From Zelonia costaricensis (taxonomy: Eukaryota; Euglenozoa; Kinetoplastea; Trypanosomatida; Trypanosomatidae): 64,000 nt of DNA. Where the stretch lies: the NCBI GenBank assembly GCA_030849075.1, contig JASAOO010003528.1:29870-93869 (forward strand), read 5' to 3'. The translations under genes were made by a program, and so were the position numbers. The notes beneath the pieces were generated by a model. It had not been told where the DNA came from. It saw only the letters and a list, made by a program, of their open reading frames with translations, and searched no databases. Positions 49,049-60,900 of the stretch are shown one piece after another; position 1 is the stretch's first letter; each line of letters starts with the position of its first letter.

Positions 49049-50484
49049 CAGGCATCGCAGTGGTGCTTGGCGAAGGGGCCGTCCCGTGGTGCGCACAGAG
49101 GATGAACCGGCAAGGTGGGTAGCAGGTGGGGTGGTGGGGGGGGGGCATAGGGAAAGGGGTGCAAGCAAGCGGGGGACGATGAGTCGGCGAGAAGAGGATG
49201 CGGGGGTGCGCTCGATGTGGAGAGGGTGTTGGGGGACGACGGCGGGCTCTGCGAGTCTGTTGTAGCGATGGCTCACCAGACAGACGCCTCTCACCCACCC
49301 CCTGCACAAGCACCTCCAGCTTCTCCTCCTTCTCTCTTGCTGGCCTTCCCCTCCCCCTCCCCGCAACGCACACACCCACACACATGCATGCCGTCCGCCG
49401 TGTATGGCCCCCAGCAGCTCCGTCGTGCACGCCTCGCGGTCGCCGTTTTCAGCGAGCCCTCCCCCCCTCCCCGGGCACGTCTTGGTTTCTTTTGCCTTTT
49501 CTTCCGTGTGTTTGGTCTTTCCTTCGGGTGCACGCGCACGCTGTTCGTCCTGCCTCCCTTTCCCTTCTTTTCTCTCCCCATCCTCGTACCTGACGGACGC
49601 GGACGGTGATGGCCCACTCTCCTCCTTCTCCTTCTCTTCCCTGTGTTCTCGTTGTCCGCCGCAAGGGGGGCTGCTGCTCGCTTCCACCCCTTGCTGACGT
49701 GTACCTGCGTGCTCCTCCTTGCGCACCTGCGGGCGAGTAGGGCGCCAGCGTCTGTTTTTTGATTGCCCTTGCGATTGCCCTTTTGCTCCGTTGCGTGTGT
49801 GTGTGTGTGTGGGTGTGTTTGGTGCGTGCGTGACGCCTCCTCCTGTGAGTACCACTTCGACGTTCTCCTCCTCTTGCTCCTGCTTTGCGTTCCCCGCGCT
49901 CCTGCGTCTTGCTTCCCCTCCTCGCTAAGGTGAGAGTGCTCCTGAGTTTGGGGTGGAGGGCTGTTTGGGGGCGGGGGGGGGGGTGCGAGGGACGGAATAG
50001 AGGCCTCTGCCACTCCACCCCTGCACGCGGCAGAAGATCGGATATGGCGCCCCTGGCCATTGGGCCGTTCCGTACGTTGCGCCACCGGTGCCTGGCCCCC
50101 CCCCCTCCCCCTCCCCCCTGCACCCCTCTCTCTTGCACCCTTTCTATCTCGTCGCAGGTACCCACCCACCCTCTGTTCTTGCTGCCATCGAGGCACACCC
50201 TCCTCTCGGTTTCGTCACCGTCGCCTCACCTGCTGTGGCACAGGGGCGCGTCCTCCCCCAAACCCTTCCCGGTCAGCTCTCTCACCTCCGCACGTGACCG
50301 GCGTGAAGCCAGCCCTTCCTCATTGTTCTTGTCTCTTCCCACTGCCTTGAGGACCCCCCCCCCTCCGCCCCCCCATACCTTCGGCTTCTCCGTCACCCCG
50401 ACACCCCTTTGCAATAGGTTCGCTGCCTTCACTCCATTTCTTCTCTTCCCTTCCTTCCCGCTCCCCTCCCATGCCGCGCCACGG

Positions 50485-50539
50485 AGGGGGGGGGGGCGTC
50501 GTCTTACCCTCCCCCGGCGCACGGCCCCCCCCCCCCCCC
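50485..50539. repeat. G12 and C15 homopolymers in inverted arrangement
   Basis: A run of 12 G (50485-50496) and a run of 15 C (50525-50539) are separated by 28 bases, forming a perfect G:C inverted repeat able to make a hairpin. Confidence 0.7.
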
Positions 50540-52496
50540 TTGTCGACCCTTTGAGTTGATGTGCTTCCCCCCATTCCTCCTTTCCTTTCCTTCCTTCCTT
50601 GCTAGATGTGAGAGAGCTGCTGTCCTCAGCTCATCCCTCCGCCCCATCCACCCCTCCTTCCACTTCTTCGTCTCTGTCCCCCCCCTCCCGGGGACCTCCT
50701 CCTCTCCCTCATCCCTCCCACTCACACACACACACAGTGCCGCAGCGCCATGTCGTCCCCCGTGTGCGTGTGTCTCCTTCCTTGCGGCTTTCTGTGTGAG
50801 GAGTCACGTGTTTCACCTCCCCCCGCCTCACCCACCGAGTCGTGCCTCGGCCCCGTCGTCCATCCGCCCTGCCCTTGTCTTGCCCTCTTCATATATTTCC
50901 TCTGCTCCCAAGAAACACCTGTCTGCTCGCGTGCGTGTGTTGTGTGTGTTGTGAGTGTTGGTGTGGTGAGGTATTGCGGTCTTCTATTGTGGCGCTGCTC
51001 CTCTGTGGGTGCGATGCTGATTGTCGCCCCCCTCTGTCTGTGCTTGTGCGTGTGTATGGACGTGCCCTCTCCCGTCCACACGACATCTCCTGGTCACTTC
51101 GATCCCTGCGCTGGCGCACAGATGACGCGGACGAGGGCATGAGAGATGCGAGAAGACGCGGACTCAGCCTTGGCGTGTTCTCCTGATGGCGGAGGAGGGG
51201 GGAGGCCGTAAAGTGTGCCCTAAGTGAGTGGGGGCGGTTCAGGGGGGGTGGCTGACAGGGTTAGGCGCGCGCTGCGATGGCGGCGTGTGAGTGCCGTTCG
51301 GAGGCTTCGCCGCGGTGCTTGGAACGCAGCCCTGCCCGAGGTGGAGCACACTTCTGCTTCGCCGTCCGCCCTTCTCCTGGCCCGTTCCACCCCCTTTCCG
51401 TCGCTCTCTTGCCCACGTGACGCTGCCCGTGTGGGCGTGACGGGGCCCGCACACGGCGCTGGAAGAGGCCACGGCGGGGCGGGCGGGGGGGAGAGAGAAG
51501 ACAAGAGGGCAGCAGTGCCACAACTCCCCCGCGCCTTCACTTCTCTTCTCTGGGCAGCCGTGAGTGCACACTGCTGCTGCACGTGACTCCGCTCCCACCC
51601 CACCCTTGCCCGTTTCCTCGCTGCGTGTCTACGGCTGCGGCCTCGTTCCGCTTCGACTTCCTAGAGTACCTGGAGTCTTCCCGTTCTCCCCCCCTGTGCG
51701 TACGTGTGTGTGTGTGGGTTGGTGGGTGGGTGCGAAGGAGGAGCAAGTGAGCCCGTGCAGGGTGAGCACGTGCAGCGGAGCGGGGCGTCGACTTCAGCGT
51801 GCGCACTTTTCTTTTTGTCTTCGATGCCGGACCTTGTTGTGAGGGTAGTGACAGGCGAGGGAGGAGGCAGCGAGCGTCTGCTCCTTCCTTCCTCCGCACG
51901 CACGCGTCCACCTGAGGTGTTCACCGTGCCCCCCTCCTCTCCTCTTTTGCCAGGCCCCGAGTAGATCTGCATCGGCGGCGGGGGGCACGCTCATCTTCTT
52001 TCTTCCCCTTCGTTTGGACTTCACCCCCCCCCCCTTCCACAAAAAAAGAAGAGCGTCAAACAGGCAAACAGTTGACAGGGGAAAAAAAAGTACAGCTCAA
52101 CACGCGCATCAACAAGATGTGGTGCGACACACGGGGCATCGAGTGGCAGAGGTCACAGTGAGTCGCTTGCGATGTGTCGCAGAGAAACGAGGCGGTATCA
52201 CTGGTGGGAAGGCATCGGGCGTGTACGGCACGGAGGAGCTGCGGACGACGTCACGCTCTTGTCACCAGTTCGCGCGCGGAGGTGGGAGAGAACGAGTGAG
52301 GCAATAACTCACCTTGCCTGGTGAGCAGGTGCGCGGCTTGGAGGGGGGTGGGGGGGGGAGCGCGCGTGGTTGAAAGAGAACAAGAGCCTTGCACACACAC
52401 ACACATCTACACTCACCAGCTTGATCTCAGCCATCACCTTCGATGCCTCCTTCCTTTCCCTCCAGTGATCTGCGCTCAACTCCATGACCCCTCCTC

Positions 52497-52605
52497 TTAT
52501 TTTTCTTCCTTGTGCTCTCTCTGTCTCTCTCTCGCACTCTCTTGTTGCCTCGTTCGCAATACAATCGCGAACACGGACGCACACACACACACACACACAC
52601 CCAAG
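52497..52605 (+). promoter_or_regulatory. Predicted spliced-leader acceptor region for the PCIF1-like gene
   Basis: A T/C and CT-repeat tract (52497-52553) and an intervening CA run are followed by AG at 52604-52605, giving a leader of about 41 nt. Confidence 0.5.
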
Positions 52606-52646
52606 CACCCTCAAGTGCACACCTCTGCGTAGCACACGACGCCAGC

Positions 52647-55277
52647 ATGAATGTGCGCCCCACGCGTGATGGCGTTGCTGAGGTGTTCAAGCGCCATCGC
52701 GTAGCGCTCATCATGCAGGAGGCGGTGTCGCGGCGCTATGCTTCCCCCACGTCCTCGCTGCCCCGCTCCGGCGGCGCTGACGCTGCAGCACCACCGCCGA
52801 GGCTCGTGTGTCCACTGCACTACACCGTGCGGGCCTGCTCGCGCACGGCGCACTGCCTGGGCAACGACGGCAACGACGACCGCCGTCCGGCGGAGGCGCT
52901 TATGGCGGTGGCAGAGGAGTGCTGTCGCCACGACGCCTTCACGGCGCTCGTGGAGGACGACTTACGGCGGCTCTGCGGGCTGGCCGGGGCGGCCCACGCA
53001 CCCGCTGGTGCGGAAGACAGCCGCCGGCATCGCAGCTACAGCTTGACGCCGGCGCGGCGCCTCAGTCCTTCGACGCGGCCGCTGGTCTCGCGGCAGGACT
53101 TCTGCGAGATGCCACCGCGGTGGGTGATGCAGAGCCTCGGCGAGGTCGATCAGCACGTCGTGGCGGACCCCAGCCAGTGGGCGGCGCGGGAGAGTGTGAC
53201 ACCGCTGGACGTGGGGGCAACGGTGGTGACGTCCGCGCCGGCGCAGCAGCGCGGGGAGGCGGCAGATATGCGTGTGCCGGCGCCATTAAGCACAACACGG
53301 TGGTGTGTCGACGCGACCGCCCCCATGGCACGGGGGGCCTATTGGGTGGACCTGCTGCCGCTGGAGGGCAGCCAAGTGACCAGCGCCGTCGGTGCCATGC
53401 GGGTGGACCGGGCGGAGGTGCGGCTGGACCCGCCCGTGCCACTCTGCGTGGACGCGCTTCTGCCGTGCGACGAGCTCTACAGCGACCGCGGCGTCAACAC
53501 CGGCGCCTACGTCTTCTTTCTTCGCGCGCTGCAGCGGCAGCATCAAGAGCAGCGCGACAGCGGCCGCATACACCGCTCACCTGCAGCCGCTGCAGCAGCA
53601 TCGAGCGCCGATTCCCTTAGCGACGAGGCTGCGGCAGTGGCGCTGGAGCTGTCGCAGTGCGCGCGTCGTCGGCGGTGCGAGCTGGCAGACCGCATCCGTG
53701 TGTTGCGCGACGGCGGCGCAGCTGCTGCTTGTGCGGAGTCTACGGCCAGTGTGGGGAGCGAGAGCGACTCAGCTGCAGGGACTGGTGTGACGGTGCTGCT
53801 ACAGGTGCGGGTTGACCATGCGCGGGAGTGCCTGCAGCTCCGCGCGGCGATCGGTGCCGCCTCGGCGCTCGGCAAAGCGCCGGGCGGTAAGCGACCCAGG
53901 GACACCGACGGATCGAGCGGCACACACCACGATGACGGTGGTGGCTCAGAGCACGGAACCAACTCGGGTGCGACCGAGCTGGCGTCGCAGTCGCCGACCG
54001 TGGAGGTGCTTCTTCGGACGGCGTGGAAGCTTGCAGCGCTGTACGACGGCCACCACGTGGCTGTGGCCACGGCCCGCGCCACCCACGCTGCACGTCCAGC
54101 GGATGTGCGAGGCGAGACCGCGCTGGGCGACGCACCACAAGCCGCCCCCGCACACACGCACGTCGCCACGGCACTTCTCAGCCGAATCACCACCGCCCGC
54201 GACGACGCACGGACCGGCACGGCCGACGCCGGCGGCGACGGTGCGGCATCCCGCCGTTCGCGGTGGATGTCGGTGCACGTGCACCCTCAGGACGGCTCAG
54301 CGTCGTGCTCGGCACCCCGGCCGCCTGGGGACGGCGATGGAGACGGCAGTGCTGATGTGGCCCTGACAACAAGCGACGAGCAGCACTTTCTCGCCCGTCT
54401 CTTCGCGCTGCTGCTGCGCTACCGCACCCTCTTTGGGGAGCACGGCTACAATCAGGGCCCGCAGGCCGCCGTCCCGCCCCCGGTGATGGAGCACCTAGCC
54501 GACGTCTTCGCCATCAGCGCCGAGGCCTTCGCGTCGCCGCTGAACGCGCAGCTGCCGCAGTTCGGCTCCCTCTTTCCGGATACGGACGCCCCCTTCGGGA
54601 GTCTCGGCTCCTTCTTCGACATCCACTTCGGGGGCGGTGCAGACGCGGGTGCGGGCGGTGCGGCAGCGGAGCCGGGCCTTTGTGGCGTGAGGGGTACCGC
54701 CCCCGTCGCAACACTGAAGGCTTCTGCGTGCCACGTGGAGGTGAACCCGCCCTTCGACACGACACTGCTGCGGCACATGGAGGCGCATCTCTTGGCTTGC
54801 CTCCAGCACGCACGCGATGCCGCGCAGAGTGTGCTCTTCCTCGTGGTGCTGCCCAGCCACGACTTGACCGACGCGGAGCGGGCCGCAGGGACAGCGGCGT
54901 CGCCCTCCCGGCAGACACCTGCCGCAAAGCGCCTAGACCGCGAGCGGCTGCGCGGCAGCGACAGCCCCGCCGCAACACCCGCTGCAGTGGGCAGTAGGAC
55001 GCGCGCCGCGGTGCCTCTGCTAAGCACGGAGCGCTCGTTGCGGGAGTCGCCCTTCTGCCTGGGCCACGTGCTCTGCGCCGCCGCGGAGTCTGCCTACGTG
55101 GATGGCCACCAGCACCTTCTGCAGAGCCCTTTCTTCTGCATCGAGACCCCAACGCGGTTGATGGTGCTCGGCAACGCGGCGGCCCGCTGCCGCTTTCCCG
55201 ATGCCACCGCGCAGCTGGAGGCGGTGCGACAGGCGTGGAGGACGCTGACGGCGAGTGCGCTGCGGTCGGGGTCGTGA
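52647..55277 (+). CDS. PCIF1-family cap-adenosine N6-methyltransferase homologue
   Basis: 876 residues from the ATG at 52647. PCIF1/CAPAM methylates N6 of the first transcribed 2'-O-methyladenosine next to the m7G cap. The C-terminal third shows the family signature in order: RYRTLFGEHGYNQGPQ with a downstream PPPVMEHL, FASPLN (628-633), FPDTDAPFGSLGSFFD, and the amino-methyltransferase catalytic motif NPPF at 700-703, followed by strand FLVVLPS. A helical domain precedes (the core's N-terminal part, with EVLLRTAWKLAALY). Compared with the human enzyme the core carries a Gly/Ala-rich insert just before NPPF and a Ser/Arg-rich insert after the following strand, and I see no N-terminal WW domain. 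All visible catalytic residues are intact. Trypanosomatid cap 4 carries N6,N6,2'-O-trimethyladenosine as first nucleotide, so a cap role is plausible but inferred. Confidence 0.88.
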   Translation: MNVRPTRDGVAEVFKRHRVALIMQEAVSRRYASPTSSLPRSGGADAAAPPPRLVCPLHYTVRACSRTAHCLGNDGNDDRRPAEALMAVAEECCRHDAFTALVEDDLRRLCGLAGAAHAPAGAEDSRRHRSYSLTPARRLSPSTRPLVSRQDFCEMPPRWVMQSLGEVDQHVVADPSQWAARESVTPLDVGATVVTSAPAQQRGEAADMRVPAPLSTTRWCVDATAPMARGAYWVDLLPLEGSQVTSAVGAMRVDRAEVRLDPPVPLCVDALLPCDELYSDRGVNTGAYVFFLRALQRQHQEQRDSGRIHRSPAAAAAASSADSLSDEAAAVALELSQCARRRRCELADRIRVLRDGGAAAACAESTASVGSESDSAAGTGVTVLLQVRVDHARECLQLRAAIGAASALGKAPGGKRPRDTDGSSGTHHDDGGGSEHGTNSGATELASQSPTVEVLLRTAWKLAALYDGHHVAVATARATHAARPADVRGETALGDAPQAAPAHTHVATALLSRITTARDDARTGTADAGGDGAASRRSRWMSVHVHPQDGSASCSAPRPPGDGDGDGSADVALTTSDEQHFLARLFALLLRYRTLFGEHGYNQGPQAAVPPPVMEHLADVFAISAEAFASPLNAQLPQFGSLFPDTDAPFGSLGSFFDIHFGGGADAGAGGAAAEPGLCGVRGTAPVATLKASACHVEVNPPFDTTLLRHMEAHLLACLQHARDAAQSVLFLVVLPSHDLTDAERAAGTAASPSRQTPAAKRLDRERLRGSDSPAATPAAVGSRTRAAVPLLSTERSLRESPFCLGHVLCAAAESAYVDGHQHLLQSPFFCIETPTRLMVLGNAAARCRFPDATAQLEAVRQAWRTLTASALRSGS

Positions 55278-57939
55278 GCTGACGCACACACACACAGACA
55301 CACACACCTACACCCACACACGTACACCCACATGCACGCCAACGCGTGGAACACGTAAAAAAAGAAAACAACAGCGAGCCGCACACTGAGGCCGGAGTGC
55401 CCACTCTACGCCGTGCATGGCGCCACCGGGACATGCAAAAAAGAAACCGAAGAGAGCGTAGTTCTGGGCGTACGGGCAGAGCAATGCGATCAGCGGCGGG
55501 GGGGGAAGGGGCCGGCGAAGTCGACGGTCTGTCTTTGCATCTCGCGTGAGCTTGGATGAATGCAGGGGCACGCAGCGGCACTCGCATACGCTCTATTGCC
55601 ATCACCACCACCAGCGAAGCGTGCCTGCTCGGGAGCTCTCCCCCCCTCCGCAGTCCACCGTACGCCCCTTCGCCACTGCGTTGTGGCATTACTCGTGAAC
55701 TCATCGCCTCTTCCTATCTCAATCCCATTTTTTTTTTTCTTCCCCTCTCCCCACCCCGCAACCCTCCATCGCACCCACACCCACACCTTCCACACACACA
55801 CACACACACACCGTAACCAACCATCTGCGCGCCGTGGGGCACCCTAGCAACCAGCGTGTGGTATCCCATCGACCCACCGTCTACCCTCCGTTCCGGTTCC
55901 CTTGTCGGTTTCTCTTCTCTGTCCTTTTTCGTTCCCGGCGTTGTTTGACCTCGACTTCCCTTCTTGCACAGCTCACGGTCCACCCCCCCACGGCCCGGCC
56001 CGGCCCCCCTCCTCGCCGCTCCGACCGCCTCCCATAAGTCGCTGTTTTCCCTCCAACCCTCTCTCCCTCTCCCTCTCACGCAAAACACCCACATCCACTC
56101 GCGCACGGACCTACACCGACGCTCCGCGCCCGGCTGTACGCGAGGCCTTCGTGTGCTCCCCACCCTCCACCCCCCACCCCCGCACCATTGGGCACCCCCC
56201 CCTTCCACTCACACCCTTTTTTCCTGTTCCTTGCCCCCCTTTCCCATTCATACGAACCCTCGTCTGACAGTTCGTGTGCCCGCGTACCCGCCGGCGTCCC
56301 TGCCCTCCCACCCGCCCGTTCCACCTCCGCTCTTTCTTCGTCGTCCCCCCTCCCCCACACTCATACAAATTTGAAATCAGAACACACACACACACACACG
56401 CGCCAGTAGAGGAGGCACGTAGAGCTACTCGCCGGACCCCTGTGCTCGTGTGTGTCCTTGCGCTCGTATCCGTTGCGGGGTGGTCTGCACTTGCGACGGC
56501 TGTGTCACGGCTGTGCTCCACCTGCTCCTCTGCGCCGCCGTTCCTCCCCCCTTTTCCGTCTTCCGCCCCCTGGCCAACAACGAGGACGTCGGGCCCGATA
56601 AGGACCGGGAGCGGCGCGTGAACGGCGGTTGCCACACAGGAAGGCAGACCGCACCTGCCCTCCCCCCTTTGCCCTCCCTCCCCCTTCGCCGTGCATGCGT
56701 GCGACTTGATCGTGTCTGTTTGTATCTATAGCGCACCGTCACCAGACCTTCCCCTTCTCTTTCCTCTACTCTCCCCCCCACCCCACCCGCCGCTTTCTCG
56801 AGAGCGCGTTCGCGTGTGTGTGTGCTTGGGCGTGCACCGGTGCGTAAACCAGCAGGCACGTGACTCCTCGTCTTCCCCCCTCCTTTTATGTTTACTTGGT
56901 ACTTCTTCTTCCGCTTGTGACCTCAGTGTTTGTGTGCTTGCTTGTGTGTCTGTGCGTGCGTGTGGGCCTGTTCGCTACACGTTCACTGCCGTGGCTTCTT
57001 TTCGCCTCTTCTCTTTGTTTTTTCTTCCGTCTTGGCACTGCTGCCGCGTTGAAGTGTGTCTTGTTGATTTGGTGTTGGTTGCGTCTGCACACCGTTGTGC
57101 GTCGGCCCCCCTCCCCCCCCTCTCTCGTTGTCCCCCCCCATTTCCCTCCCTCCCTGGAACTTCTTCTCTTTCTCCCACCTCACTCCCCGCCACACCGTCC
57201 CTCTTCTCCTTCCTCTCCGTGTCGTACTGACACCTTCAAGAACGCGCGTGTGTTTGTGCGTCCGCGTCGGTACTCGCGTGTGTGTTGGGCCGATTTGTGC
57301 CGAGTCGCCGTCACGTGCTAACGCCGCTCTCTCTCTTCTGCCCTTTTTTCACCGTGTGCCCCACCTCAAACCTCCTTTCCCGCCGCTCTGACTCGACCTT
57401 TCCGAACAACGAAGGGCTGCCCCTCACCCCCCGCTCACACGCCATCTCTTCTCTGTCTTCTCCCCTCTCTATTATCCCTCTGTGTGCGTGTGTGTGTGTG
57501 TACGCTCAGACATACACCAACACCAACGACCCCCCCCCCCCACCCCCCACACGCCTCTTTCCCTCACCCCGTCCCCTTCCTCCTCCTCCCTCATCATACA
57601 CGGCCTCTGCTTGCCGTTGACGCGGTCACACGCATCTCTCTTTTCGTTTTCCTTTCCAAGCTTAAACCCCGTCTCCCTCCTCGTCCTCTTTCCTCCTCCG
57701 CGCCGTTCCCCCTTCGCCAAGTCTCGCTCGTGTCGCGTGCCCTGATCGCACGCTGGTCGCGTTTCCTCTTGACTGTGCCACCCGCCTCCGACCCCCGTCC
57801 CCTCCCCCCCCCCCCCCCCGTGTCTCCGCGCCTCGCTCGTCTCGTCGCTCCAGACCTCTGCCCCTCTGCCAGCGCCTTCTCTCTCTCTCCACACACACAC
57901 ACACACACACACACCCCACGTACGCATCCGCCCGTCGCG
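55278..57939. other. 2.7-kb spacer upstream of the PDE-like gene
   Basis: CA tracts (about 55286-55300, 55794-55811, 57893-57913), strongly C/T-rich sequence and a 16-C run (57804-57819). No gene seen. The likely acceptor for the next gene is the AG at 57852-57853, with a second AG at 57871-57872. Confidence 0.6.
57820..57853 (+). promoter_or_regulatory. Predicted spliced-leader acceptor for the PDE-like gene
   Basis: A C/T-rich stretch ends in CAG at 57851-57853, 86 nt before the ATG at 57940; the next AG (57871-57872) is an alternative. Confidence 0.5.
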
Positions 57940-60900
57940 ATGCTGCCAACGCTGCCGAAGCGGGTGCGCGCGACGAAGGCGCCGGACATGGACAGCGAGC
58001 GCATGTCGCTGATCCCGAGTAGCACCGCGCAGCCCCCAAGCAACAACCCCACCCCACCCGTAATGGACCTCGTGTCGCCTCTGACTTCCACAGGGCCTTT
58101 GATGGGCGGCGGCCGCCCCCCGCGCAGCCGCGGACAGCCGCTGCCGCTCAGCGGCGCCCCGGCCGGCGACGCGGGCCACGGCCACCCCACCGCCCACCCC
58201 AGCGCGACGCCGGCGGTGGCGCACGAGATAGCGCGCCCCCACCGCAACCTCCTGCCCGCAGTCATAGACACGTCGGGGCTCGGCGCTGCGGGCAACACCG
58301 CTTCCCCCGGCCCACCGCATGGCCAGCAGCCGCTGCCTCAGTACCCGCACCAGCAGCAGCAGCAGCAGCAGCGCCTCGTATCGGAGGCGGCCCACAGCCG
58401 CGCCGGCCCGGTGAGCCCCAACCATCACACCCTCCTCGGCCCCGGCCCCGTGTCGCCTGCGGACACCCAGGCCATCCAGATGCTTCAGTACATGCAGCAG
58501 CTGCTGCAGGGCGGCGTCTCGGCCGCGGCGGTGCAGCAGTGGGTCTCGTGTCAGCTCACCCAGGCAAGTGCGTACGCTGCGGCGGCGACTGCCTCGTCGC
58601 CGCCCACTGCGGCCACGATGCCGGCGAGCGGCGCCCTTCGTCCAGGCTCGGGGCGGCCCTCCTCTCTCTCGCCCACGCAGCAGCACTTCCTGCAGCCCCC
58701 GCAGGGGGCGCCGCAGGTCCAGCCGCCCAGTCCGGTGCTCGCGGGCTCCAGCCGCCCCCCGCGCCGGCCCGTGGCGGCCGTCTCCTTCACCCTGCAGGGC
58801 GGCAACAACCGGCCCGAGGCGGAGCTGCTCCAGCACCCGCAGCACGGCGTGGCCGAGGCGGACGGTGAGGCGGCGTACGCTACCGTCAGCCCCAGCAACA
58901 GCTCTGGCAGCGCGGCCGCCGTGGCTCGTGGGGAGGGGCTCGTCGTTCCGCTGCCGGTGGAGACGGACGCCGTCGACATCTCCAACCCCGACAACACGCC
59001 GCCGCTCTCCCCGCCGCAGCGGGAGACGGGCACGCCTGGGGCGGCCGGCCGCGGCTTCGTGGTGGGCGGCGAGGATCACCTCGTTGGCCTCACCGAGGAG
59101 GAGAGCGGCGAGGGCCACGCGGCCCACCCCCCGCGCGGCGGCGTACTCCGGTCGCAGCGACCGGTCCTGCAGCACCCGCAGTGGCGCTCCTTCCGCAGTG
59201 GCAACGGCAACACCAGCAGCGCCGTCCGTGCGCAGCAGAACAGCACGCCCCCAAGCTCCACGTGGGGGACGGGTGGCACGTCGCCCAACTCTGGGGCGGG
59301 CGCCTCCGGCTCCAACCCGTCCGGGACCGCCGGCCCCAACGCGCATCAGCCGGAGGGCTCCGCCCGCCACCGCGGCACCACATCGATACAGCATGCCACG
59401 AAGGCCGCCCTCCACGCGACGACCTCGCAGTTCATCGCCGAGGAGCAGAAGAGCATCACGGTGCTGTTGGGCGAGCGCTTCTCACGCTACCCGGAGATGA
59501 TCTTCAAGCGCCGCATCGAGGGAGCGCAGCCGCCCACCGACACCGGCAACGGCAACAGCACCGGCACCGGTAGCGGCTCGCCCGTGTCGCCGGGCGCCGG
59601 CGGGCTGCCGTGGGGAAGCTCGTCCCGTCACGCGCACCACGGCGGCGCCGGCGACTCGGACGAGGATACGGAGCTGGACGGCGGCAACGTGAGCGACACG
59701 AGCGAGGTTGGCTGCATCGAGGCGTCGGGCGGCTCCGCAGCGGCGATGCAGACCCGCTCGCCGTCCGCCATCAGCGCCACTGCGCACGCCGCAAGCCACG
59801 GCGCGCTGACGCCGGCGGTGGCGGGCGACTCGCCGCTTGGCGACGCTACGATGTCCAACGCCACCGCCTCTTTCGCCCAGCCGCGCGCCCTCGTCGGCGG
59901 CCAGGTGCCTGGCAGCGCGACGACGCCAAGCCTGCTTGCCGCGGCGATGGAGTCGTCGAACAACGGCGGCTACGACATCAGCACCGTGCACCTGCGCCGC
60001 AGCACCAGCGACGATCCCAGCAGCATGTCGATCGGGTCGAACGAGGGTGACGACGCCCACCCGGCGCGGCCTCGGAGAGTGCGCTCGACGCAGGACATCT
60101 CCACCATTGCCACGACTGGCCAGTCGCGCGGCGACGGCTCGCTGAAGCAGCAGGCGCGCCACCGGTACAGCGCCAGCACCAGCAGCAACCTCTCCTCCGC
60201 GGCGGCCGCGGCTTCACCTATCGGCGGAGCGGCGGCCAACGGCCTCAACAGCGCAGCCGCCGGCCCGCACGACGGCAAGGGCGAGCACGCGGCGGAGACC
60301 GACACACAGAATGTCGGGTCGCTCATCGAGGTGGACATGGACGCCTCCGGCAGCCGCGGCCGCGAGTCGCAGCGTCTCAGCGGTTCCGACTCGAACGGCG
60401 AGCGGCACAGCCCCGCGCCTGGGCGCCGCGCCTCCGTGACCACCGTGAACCCCTTCGCGTGGGTGCAGCTGCCCAGCACCGCCCCCAACACGTCCACCGG
60501 CGTGCTGGCGTCGTCGCTGTCGCAGATCGCCTGGTCGTCTGCCGCTGCGGTGCCGCACCGCAACCGGGCCGCCTCGCTGACCCCGCGACGCACCGCCAGC
60601 CTCATCTCAACGGCGAGCAGCCAGCTCGGCTGCGGGGCCTCTGTGGGGCAGGCGAACGCGAGCTTCACCAACTTCGCCCCCCGCGACTCCACCTCGCTGC
60701 GCGACGACCTCCCCAGCCTCGCCAGCAGCCGCACCGCCGGCGTCTCGTCGCTTGGCGAGGGCACGAGCGGCAACCGGCGCCGCCGCTCTTCGGTGCTGCA
60801 CCTCAGCCGCTCCTCCATCAACGGCGGCGTGGACCCCACGATGGAGGGCATCATGGCGAGCTTCATTCTCGACGACATCGCGGGTGTGCACGGTCGGCAG

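Larger units (their letters stand above)
49049..52646. other. 3.6-kb spacer upstream of the PCIF1-like gene
   Basis: Mostly C/T-rich with TG tracts (about 49796-49816), G- and C-homopolymers (50485-50496 and 50525-50539) and CT repeats (52515-52545). Numerous open frames are translated Pro/Ser/Arg repeats; no credible gene. Predicted acceptor for the next gene is the AG at 52604-52605. Confidence 0.6.

Noticed and set aside
49428..50200. Several 200-300-codon frames between the formin and the PCIF1-like gene
   Set aside because: All overlap one another in different frames and on both strands and translate to Lys/Arg/Gly or Pro/Ser repeats.
57472..59415. 647-codon minus-strand frame antisense to the PDE-like gene
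   Set aside because: Composition is the mirror of the sense low-complexity region; no domain and wrong strand for the array.
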